NCBI GenBank assembly: GCA_964554065.1
Contig: CAZKMQ010000057.1
Location: 1 to 5,105, forward strand
Source of the DNA: CAZKMQ01 sp964554065
GTDB taxonomy: Bacteria > Patescibacteriota > Patescibacteriia > Magasanikbacterales > JBBTQS01
Length of the DNA stretch: 5,105 nt
Reading direction: 5' to 3'
In this document: positions 1 to 5,105 of the stretch, one piece after another
How positions within the stretch are numbered: the first letter of the stretch is position 1
Layout of the letters: each line of letters opens with the position of its first letter
Translations under genes and position numbers: made by a program
Notes under the pieces: generated by a model
What the model was told of the DNA's origin: nothing
What the model saw: only the letters and a program-made list of their open reading frames with translations
The model's database searches: none

Positions 1-164
1 TCCAAGCGCGAAAGATTCAATACTTTGACCGTACAAAAAGTAAAAATATTCAGAAGAATTCCGCAGTTACGCGGAAGAAAATGGGCGAAAAGCGTGCCTA
101 TCTTATTAAGACTGGAAAAGTGAAAGAAGAGGACTTGCGCGGCAAGCGTAGACGTCGTCGTTAA
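1..164 (+). CDS. rpsU: Small ribosomal subunit protein bS21, 3' end (partial)
   Basis: The reading frame is open from the window edge (first full codon at position 3) to TAA at 162-164, giving 53 visible C-terminal residues. They are strongly basic, contain the segment QARKIQYFDRTKSKN followed by many Lys/Arg, and end in GKRRRR. This fits the C-terminal half of bS21, a small 30S subunit protein that lies near the 3' end of 16S rRNA and helps initiation, and it resembles the Arg/Lys-rich Patescibacteria versions as I remember them. About 10-25 N-terminal residues are probably missing upstream. The next gene encodes a GatB/YqeY protein, and rpsU-yqeY adjacency is known from other bacteria such as Bacillus, which supports the call. 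An intrinsic terminator 12 bases after the stop suggests that this transcript ends here. The four-arginine tail is notable. The alternative is another small basic ribosomal protein, which I think less likely. Confidence 0.8.
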   Translation, partial: QARKIQYFDRTKSKNIQKNSAVTRKKMGEKRAYLIKTGKVKEEDLRGKRRRRR

Positions 165-176
165 ATTGAATTTTGG

Positions 177-205
177 ACAGCCCGGCTTTACCGCCGGGCT
201 GTTTT
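177..205 (+). terminator. Intrinsic terminator after rpsU
   Basis: A perfect 10-bp inverted repeat (ACAGCCCGGC at 177-186, GCCGGGCTGT at 193-202) with a 6-base loop TTTACC is followed directly by TTTT (203-205 plus the last stem base) and then AATTT. The stem is GC-rich in an otherwise AT-rich region and begins 12 bases after the rpsU stop, which is the classic layout of a Rho-independent terminator. The U-tract is short and interrupted by AA, so some readthrough into yqeY is possible. The opposite strand has no T-run after the stem, so it does not look bidirectional. Confidence 0.9.
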
Positions 206-217
206 AATTTCAAATGT

Positions 218-246
218 TTGATAGGATGAAGGTACTAACATTTAAT
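218..246 (+). promoter_or_regulatory. Possible sigma70-type promoter for yqeY
   Basis: TTGATA at 218-223 matches the -35 consensus TTGACA at five of six positions. TTTAAT at 241-246 matches TATAAT at five of six positions, with a 17-base spacer. It follows the rpsU terminator, where a new promoter would be expected. Transcription would begin about 7-10 bases after the -10 element, at roughly 253-256, which coincides with the preferred yqeY start codon at 256. The mismatch in the -10 falls on its normally conserved second base, and AT-rich sequence gives such matches by chance, so confidence is moderate. Confidence 0.4.
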
Positions 247-255
247 ATAGATAAT

Positions 256-702
256 ATGCTTTCATTACTTGAAACAATTGAGTCGCGCACACTAGATGCT
301 ATGCGCGCGAAGAAAGAGCCGGATTTGTCGGTTTTGCGATTGATCAAGACTGCAATAAAGAATCAGGAAATCGTTTTGCGAAAAGATGGCAAGGAGGTAA
401 TTGACGCAGATATTGAAAAGATTATTAAGACGCAAGTGAAGCAGCTCAAAGACGCTTTGGCAGATTTTGAAAAAGGAGGTCGCCAAGATCTTGTGGACAA
501 AACAAAAGCAGAACTTGAGGTACTCACAGATTTTTTGCCTGAGCAGATGTCAGACGATGAAATTCGTGGTATACTACAGTCAGTAATTGAGAAGGCTGAG
601 AACCCTTCTGTGGGTACGTGCATGGGGCCAGCAATGCAAGCAATTGCAGGTCGAGCTGATGGAGCACTTGTACGAACCATGCTCATGGAACTTCTCGGAT
701 AA
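256..702 (+). CDS. yqeY: GatB/YqeY domain protein
   Basis: Encodes a 148-residue soluble, mostly helical protein of the GatB/YqeY family. The domain is related to the C-terminal tRNA-contacting region of GatB, a subunit of the Asp/Glu-tRNA amidotransferase. Stand-alone YqeY proteins are proposed to act in tRNA or amino-acid metabolism, but their role is not firmly known. Family features are visible in order: LSVLRLIKTAIKNQE near residues 25-39, an alternating charged helical middle, FLPEQMSDDE around 103-112, and GTCMGPAMQ then GRADGALV near the C-terminus. The frame is open further up, with ATGs at 214 and 226. I prefer 256 because the product then starts at the usual family position and has the usual length (about 148), and the upstream residues do not look like family sequence. 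None of the three starts has a good Shine-Dalgarno at normal spacing; AAGG at 229-232 is 23 bases from 256. It lies between the rpsU terminator and the pilin-like genes, with 13 bases to the next start. Confidence 0.9.
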   Translation: MLSLLETIESRTLDAMRAKKEPDLSVLRLIKTAIKNQEIVLRKDGKEVIDADIEKIIKTQVKQLKDALADFEKGGRQDLVDKTKAELEVLTDFLPEQMSDDEIRGILQSVIEKAENPSVGTCMGPAMQAIAGRADGALVRTMLMELLG

Positions 703-715
703 TAACGCCCACACA

Positions 716-2599
716 ATGGAACGGGCACATCCGTTGCAGAAAAACATAACTCTGGCACTGGTCATTTTTTGTGTTACCCTTTCGGCCGGCCTTTTTGCGT
801 TTGCGCCGACCATGGTAAGTGCTCAGATTGATACGGATTTGGCAGATTTTCAAGAGGATACTGGATTGGGAGATACAGACATTAGAGTAACTATTGGAAA
901 TATTGTTCGAGTTTTTCTTGGTTTTCTAGGAATTTTGGCGGTGCTTATTGTAATGTATGGCGGTTTTCTATGGATGACCGCAGCGGGCAACGCAGATCAG
1001 ATTGATAAAGCGAAGAAGGTCCTTATCAACGGTGCGATTGGTTTGCTGATAATTATGTCTGCATTTACAATTGTACATTTTGTTTTGAAATCATTAACTG
1101 ATGCTACTGGATTTGGTACAAGTAGTGGGGGTAAGGGTTCTTCGGGTATTTCATTTGAAACTAGTGGGGCGCTTGGTACTATTATTGAGTCACATTTTCC
1201 AGATCGTAATGACAATGGTATTCCTCGAAATACTACTATTGTGGTTACTTTCAAGATTCCTATTGATCCCAAGTCAATTATGGAGCTTCCTGCTGGCAAA
1301 ACCACTCCACTTGGTACGCCGCAAGGTCAAGGTTCAGATGCAATATTTGATGAGTTGAAGACTGATTCGGTTGAGATTTATCCAACAAGTGGTGAAGGTT
1401 CAGATGTTCCTGTTGTTGATAAGCTGGTCAGTGAGGTTAAGGTGAGTATGATGCCAGACAAAAAGACGTTTATTTTCAAACCAAAATCACCAATTGGTAG
1501 TGCAAAGGAGGGTGTTGATTACACTGTGCGATTGACAAAGGATATCTTGAATATTAATGGCAAGCCTATTTTCTCAGGTGGAAGTTCCGATTATAATTGG
1601 TCATTTGGTGTGAGTACTGTAATTGATTTGACACCACCAGAGGTGATGGAAACATTCCCTAAGATGAGTACAACAAAGACTTTGCCTCGGAACATTGGTG
1701 TGCGTATTACTTTTGATGAGCCAATTTTCCCACCATCAATTTCTGGAAAATCTGCTGAAGGTTTCCAAAACGTTGTTGTTGGTACTGTCAAAGACGGGTC
1801 GCTGAAAGCGGTTCTTGGAACATTTCGTATTACCAATGCTTATCGAACAGTAGAGTTTCAGGCTGATGATCCAAGTAATTTGTGTGGAAAGAATGCTTGT
1901 GGCAAAGAGGTTTACTGTTTGCCAGGTGATGAGCAGATTCAAGTGCTGGCCAAAGCTGCTGATATTGAGAATAAGGGTGTTGGAGACCCGACAGCACTTA
2001 TGAATTTGTTAGCAAGTCCAAGCACAGGTGGGTATAACGGTGTGGTGGATATGGCAGGTAACTCATTAAATGGTGGGGGGTTAAATGCTGATGAGCTTGA
2101 TGATACTGGTGATGGTCCTCCAGAGGATAACTTTTTCTTTGTGTTTACAACTTCGTCTAAAAGTGATCTTGAGGCGCCACGAATTATTGGACTTAATCCA
2201 ACTGCGAACCAGACTGGGTTTGATCCAGCTGCAGATCCATTGGCTGGATTTAGTAAACCAATGATGTATAGCTCGTTTTCTGATGTAATGCTTTATCCGA
2301 ATCCACCAGAGCTTGCTGTAGGTTTTTCAAAACAATTCAACGAAGTGCCAATTGAAGAAGGAGAAGATTTTGTAGAATTTTATGACGAGCGCACGACATT
2401 TGAATTCCACCATGGCACGCCATTTGCTGAAGATGCTGAATATGCACCGCACATGCCATCATCAATTATGGATGTGGCTTATAACTGCTTTTTCCCGGCA
2501 AAAGATTCTGGCGCATGTAAGGATAATGATGATAATACGCGCTGGTGCTGTAATGGGCAGCCGTCTAAGAGCGAATGTAAGCCTAAAGGACTTGAATAA
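716..2599 (+). CDS. Secreted T4SS-pilin-domain protein with Big_5-type Ig-like domains
   Basis: A 627-residue predicted surface protein. Residues 1-36 form a signal peptide (hydrophobic core about 11-30, probable cleavage VSA|Q). Residues 37-132 match the Patescibacteria 'T4SS pilin' (VirB2-like) family: two membrane helices at about 63-87 and 103-125, the first ending in GFLWMTAAGN, joined by a Lys-containing loop expected to be cytoplasmic. A Gly/Ser linker (about 134-145) leads to SbsA/Big_5-like Ig domains. Domain 1 (about 150-301) starts with P-x(6)-GIPRNTTIVVTF. Domain 2 (about 305-480) has LPRNIGVRITFDEPI and ends in FFVFTTS. A weaker third (about 487-590) contains FSKPM. Cysteines at 390, 395 and 401 and a C-terminal cluster (591, 601, 611, 612, 621) suggest disulfides. 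The frame is open back to 587, but ATG 716 is chosen because it gives a normal signal peptide and avoids a long overlap with yqeY; no clear Shine-Dalgarno precedes it. Probably co-transcribed with the next gene. Role (adhesion or surface layer) is inferred. Confidence 0.85.
   Translation: MERAHPLQKNITLALVIFCVTLSAGLFAFAPTMVSAQIDTDLADFQEDTGLGDTDIRVTIGNIVRVFLGFLGILAVLIVMYGGFLWMTAAGNADQIDKAKKVLINGAIGLLIIMSAFTIVHFVLKSLTDATGFGTSSGGKGSSGISFETSGALGTIIESHFPDRNDNGIPRNTTIVVTFKIPIDPKSIMELPAGKTTPLGTPQGQGSDAIFDELKTDSVEIYPTSGEGSDVPVVDKLVSEVKVSMMPDKKTFIFKPKSPIGSAKEGVDYTVRLTKDILNINGKPIFSGGSSDYNWSFGVSTVIDLTPPEVMETFPKMSTTKTLPRNIGVRITFDEPIFPPSISGKSAEGFQNVVVGTVKDGSLKAVLGTFRITNAYRTVEFQADDPSNLCGKNACGKEVYCLPGDEQIQVLAKAADIENKGVGDPTALMNLLASPSTGGYNGVVDMAGNSLNGGGLNADELDDTGDGPPEDNFFFVFTTSSKSDLEAPRIIGLNPTANQTGFDPAADPLAGFSKPMMYSSFSDVMLYPNPPELAVGFSKQFNEVPIEEGEDFVEFYDERTTFEFHHGTPFAEDAEYAPHMPSSIMDVAYNCFFPAKDSGACKDNDDNTRWCCNGQPSKSECKPKGLE
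2585..2590 (+). promoter_or_regulatory. Shine-Dalgarno for the second pilin-domain gene
   Basis: AAAGGA lies inside the last codons of the preceding gene, with an 11-base spacer to ATG 2602. It supports that start codon and, with only 2 bases between the upstream stop and this ATG, suggests translational coupling. The spacer is slightly long, so the match is moderate. The first pilin-domain gene lacks a comparable site. Confidence 0.55.
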
Positions 2600-2601
2600 G
2601 T

Positions 2602-5105
2602 ATGCAATTGTTTAAAGCACAATATAAGCAATGGACAATGCTCGCTGTAGCAATATTGTTCGTAGTTGGTTTGCTTTTCTTTGGTGGTGATGCACTGGCA
2701 CAAGTAAACACAGGGCTAGGGGAGTTCCAAGGCACAACCGGACTAGGAGATAAACCAATTAAGGTTGTTATTGCTGAAGTTGTTCGTGCGCTTCTTGGGT
2801 TTCTAGGAATTCTTGCGGTGATTATTGTTTTGTATGCTGGTTTCTTATGGATGACTGCTGCTGGAAATGAAGATAAGATTGCATTAGCAAAGCGAATTTT
2901 GACAAATGGATTAATCGGATTAGTAATTATTTTGACTTCATTTTCAATTACTCATTTCGTGCTAAAGGAATTTGGTGCTGCAACAGGAACTGAGTTTGAT
3001 CTTGGTGATGGAGAAAGTGGCGGTGGCGGAGGTGGTGGTATCCCATCAGGTGGCGGAGGTGGTATAACGCAGTTTGTTATCACCAATATTACACCAAGTG
3101 GAAAAGTGCCAATTTATAATGTTACTGCACATATTGTATTTTCTCTTGATGTTGATGAAACATCAGCAGAAAACCATATTACTTTGAGAAAGAGGGGAGA
3201 TACAGAGAATATTCCAGTTATTGTGCAAGTTGATGGTAAGAAAGTTTCTGTTAAGGCGGCAGCTGAATGTCCAGAAACTCATATTAAGGGATGTTTGGCA
3301 AAGAACACCGAATATATAATTGAGGCTCAAAATGGCAAGAAAGGAGTTCAGTCTGAGTCAGGTAAGCTTCTTAAGTGTGGACTGGGTAATAGTTGTGAGA
3401 CACAGTTCACAACAGGAGATAAGCTTGATTTGGTTGCGCCAACAATTACAATAACCACACCAGATGACGGTTCACAGGTTGCGCAAGATGGTTCAAATAC
3501 TATTTCAGCTTTGGTAGATGATGATGCTGGGATCAGTATAGTTGAATTTCTAGTTGATGGAGAGATTATTGATACTGTAAGTGTTGCAAGTAGTGCAAAG
3601 CTGCCTAAGACTGTCAGCACAATTGATTGGGATACTAGTTCTGCTACTGTTGGTGAAAAACAAAAGATTGAAGCGCGCGCATATGATCTTGATGATCACA
3701 ACACTATTTCAGACAGCGTGGAAGCGCTAGTTGCGCCAGCGCATTGTTTTGACAAAATAAAGACACCAGATACTGATGAGTTGGGAATAGATTGTAGTCC
3801 AAAGGGTGGTGATTGTGGTTTGTGCAAGGATAGTGTCTGTACTGGGGATTCAGATTGTGCTAGTGGTATGTGTGTTGAGCCACAGAAATTGCCTCAGGAT
3901 TTCATGAAAGATTCAAGTGCATTTAGTACATGGAATGTTGGTACAGGACTTGATATAACTGATGACTCAGTTCCTGATCCTAAGGGTGGGCTGAAAGGTT
4001 CAGCTGTGCGTGCTGTGGGCGATGGCGGTAAGTTCCTTGATCGTGTGTTTAAGCATTCAGCGGCATCAAATACTTACCGTTTTTCTGCGTGGGTGCGTAA
4101 GTTTAGTGAGGCTGATGCTGCGCCAGCGAATATTTCATTGGTAGTAAGTAATAGTGGAGGTGCAGATTATGAGTTTAATGGTAATGCTGGAGCAGTAGGT
4201 AATGATTGGACAGAAGTTGTTGTTACAAAGAAGTTTGAAAAAGATGCGCCAAATGTTCGAGCGTATATTGGGTGTAATACTTGTAAAAATGGTGACAAGT
4301 TCGCATTATATGGGGCAACGTTAACTTGGACTAACACAAGTGATGCACAGCCTGAGACAAGTAAGTGTGTTGATTTGCCTAAGATTGAGCTTGTTGATCC
4401 TCCATCAGGTAATGCGCCACAGTGGATAACTGTTGGCGGTGATTATTTCGGTAATGAAGGAACTGTGCGATTCCTCGATGAGTCTGGAGACAGTACTAAG
4501 AAGATTGTTGCACCAAAAGCGCAATGCGGCGGTGGAAGCAGTTGGACAAACAATACTATTGTGGTTGAGGTGCCAGCTGGATTAGCAGTTGGTCAGAACT
4601 ATCCTATTGAAGTAGAAACTATTGCTGGAAGTGATGCTACTGATGATGATCGTGGCGCTTTCTTGCCGGATGTATTTAGTATTGATGAAGGTATACCTGG
4701 TGCGCCAGGAGTATGTGCTGTTGTTCCTTCTGGGGAAAAACCCGGTGAAAGTGTTGTAGTATATGGAAAGAATTTCAGCACAGACGTAGCGAAGCAGTCA
4801 ATTTCATTTGGTGGGCCAACAGGAATTATTAAAGGTACACTAAGTAGTGACAAGTTCACAACATTAGTTCCTAACATTGCGGTTGGTCTGTATCCACTAA
4901 CAGTAACTGTTGATAGTGTTGAAAGTAATCCAGTACTTTTTGATGTGCTTGGTGAAGGGGTTAAGCCAACGCCATCAATTATTTCTTTAAGTTTGGACAA
5001 AGGTCCTGAAGGACAATACATTACAATTACAGGAAAGAATTTTGGTGAATTTCAGAATCTGGTTAAGTTCATTCGGTTGAATGATAGTCTTGCGCCAACT
5101 GATTT
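2602..5105 (+). CDS. Large secreted T4SS-pilin-domain protein with Ig, Cys-rich, jelly-roll and IPT/TIG-like modules (3' truncated)
   Basis: The frame is open from ATG 2602 to the window end: 834 residues seen, C-terminus missing. Order: signal peptide 1-33 (ALA|Q cleavage); T4SS-pilin/VirB2-like domain 34-129 with two membrane helices and the same GFLWMTAAGN motif as the upstream protein; Gly-rich linker 137-155; Ig-like domain about 156-272 with Cys 223, 231, 259 and 265; Big_7-like Ig domain about 279-380 (APTITITTPDDGS, then VEFLVDGEIIDT and IEARAYDLDD); six-cysteine module 382-424 (ELGIDC, DSDCASGMC); jelly-roll carbohydrate-binding-like domain about 434-577 (YRFSAWVRKF, DWTEVVVTKKF, FALYGATL); IPT/TIG-like domains about 593-693, 702-784 and from 791 onward (ITITGKNFGEF). 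Topology puts everything after residue 129 outside the cell. ATG 2602 is supported by AAAGGA upstream and by the signal peptide. Two bases separate it from the previous stop, so an operon is very likely. Likely a surface adhesin or glycan-binding protein, by inference only; the pilin family call is firmer than the individual Ig and jelly-roll subtypes. Confidence 0.85.
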   Translation, partial: MQLFKAQYKQWTMLAVAILFVVGLLFFGGDALAQVNTGLGEFQGTTGLGDKPIKVVIAEVVRALLGFLGILAVIIVLYAGFLWMTAAGNEDKIALAKRILTNGLIGLVIILTSFSITHFVLKEFGAATGTEFDLGDGESGGGGGGGIPSGGGGGITQFVITNITPSGKVPIYNVTAHIVFSLDVDETSAENHITLRKRGDTENIPVIVQVDGKKVSVKAAAECPETHIKGCLAKNTEYIIEAQNGKKGVQSESGKLLKCGLGNSCETQFTTGDKLDLVAPTITITTPDDGSQVAQDGSNTISALVDDDAGISIVEFLVDGEIIDTVSVASSAKLPKTVSTIDWDTSSATVGEKQKIEARAYDLDDHNTISDSVEALVAPAHCFDKIKTPDTDELGIDCSPKGGDCGLCKDSVCTGDSDCASGMCVEPQKLPQDFMKDSSAFSTWNVGTGLDITDDSVPDPKGGLKGSAVRAVGDGGKFLDRVFKHSAASNTYRFSAWVRKFSEADAAPANISLVVSNSGGADYEFNGNAGAVGNDWTEVVVTKKFEKDAPNVRAYIGCNTCKNGDKFALYGATLTWTNTSDAQPETSKCVDLPKIELVDPPSGNAPQWITVGGDYFGNEGTVRFLDESGDSTKKIVAPKAQCGGGSSWTNNTIVVEVPAGLAVGQNYPIEVETIAGSDATDDDRGAFLPDVFSIDEGIPGAPGVCAVVPSGEKPGESVVVYGKNFSTDVAKQSISFGGPTGIIKGTLSSDKFTTLVPNIAVGLYPLTVTVDSVESNPVLFDVLGEGVKPTPSIISLSLDKGPEGQYITITGKNFGEFQNLVKFIRLNDSLAPTD
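3022..3063 (+). repeat. In-frame 15-bp direct repeat encoding the glycine linker
   Basis: GGTGGCGGAGGTGGT occurs exactly at 3022-3036 and 3049-3063. The copies are offset by 27 bases (nine codons), so gain or loss of a unit would keep the frame. They encode the two glycine runs either side of Ile-Pro-Ser between the membrane hairpin and the first Ig-like domain. The stretch is far more GC-rich than the sequence around it. It is most simply a flexible spacer, with a possible tendency to change length by slippage. Confidence 0.85.

Noticed and set aside
587..715. 43-residue N-terminal extension of the first pilin-domain protein
   Set aside because: It would overlap yqeY and put a non-signal-like segment before a good signal peptide. 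ATG 716 is the better start.
363..758. Minus-strand 131-codon open frame opposite yqeY
   Set aside because: It lies antisense to a well-supported conserved gene. Its product is Ser/Cys-rich low-complexity sequence with no family features or ribosome-binding site.
1101..1358. Plus-strand 85-codon frame inside the first surface protein
   Set aside because: A leucine/valine-rich out-of-frame translation lying entirely inside the larger gene, with no start signal. It only looks like a membrane protein.
2382..2615. Plus-strand 77-codon frame spanning the junction of the two surface-protein genes
   Set aside because: It is out of frame with both well-supported genes, has no family features and ends shortly after the second gene's start. 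I considered whether it marks a frameshift joining the two genes, but the second gene has its own signal peptide and Shine-Dalgarno.
3348..3620. Minus-strand 90-codon open frame opposite the Big_7-like domain
   Set aside because: Antisense shadow with no recognisable domain; the forward frame explains the sequence.
4599..5021. Minus-strand 140-codon open frame opposite the IPT/TIG region
   Set aside because: Its Ser/Pro/Thr-rich product is what results from reading the antisense of a Gly/Val/Thr-rich beta-domain gene. The + strand frame is continuous and has clear domains.
1..5105. Recoded TGA (as in SR1/Gracilibacteria)
   Set aside because: No gene contains an in-frame TGA, and all three visible stops are TAA, so the standard bacterial code is sufficient.

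Overview
The window looks like part of a Patescibacteria (Candidate Phyla Radiation, probably Parcubacteria-like) genome. The evidence is a short, very basic ribosomal protein S21 followed by a GatB/YqeY-family gene, then two large secreted proteins that each begin with a signal peptide and a two-helix VirB2-like 'T4SS pilin' domain and continue into extracellular Ig-like modules, an architecture typical of that group. All genes are on the + strand and packed tightly. The three visible stop codons are all TAA and no reading frame needs TGA read as an amino acid, so nothing suggests the SR1/Gracilibacteria recoded genetic code. The lineage is inferred from protein architecture, not from a marker phylogeny.

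Region 1 (1-210) holds the 3' end of rpsU (bS21) and a strong intrinsic terminator with a perfect 10-bp stem. Region 2 (about 211-702) has a possible sigma70-type promoter and a 148-residue GatB/YqeY protein. The best start, at 256, lies about 10 bases downstream of the candidate -10 element, so the message may be leaderless. rpsU next to yqeY is a pairing known from other bacteria and supports both identifications.

Region 3 (716-5105, running off the window) is the interesting part: two adjacent genes, 2 bases apart, encoding secreted membrane-anchored proteins. Their N-terminal pilin-like domains align without gaps over 96 residues at about 60% identity (hand count), but everything after them differs. 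The first (627 residues) carries two or three Big_5/SbsA-type Ig-like domains and a cysteine-rich tail. The second (at least 834 residues, incomplete) carries a glycine linker, an Ig-like domain, a Big_7-like Ig domain, a six-cysteine module, a jelly-roll carbohydrate-binding-like domain and at least three IPT/TIG-like domains.

Topology (signal peptide, two membrane helices, lysine-containing loop between them) places the long C-terminal regions outside the cell. The simplest reading is an operon for a pair of cell-surface proteins, probably for adhesion or surface structure, that use a pilin-like hairpin as membrane anchor or assembly module. Function is inferred from architecture only. No tRNA, CRISPR array, insertion sequence or credible minus-strand gene was seen, and no stretch over 300 bases lacks a gene.
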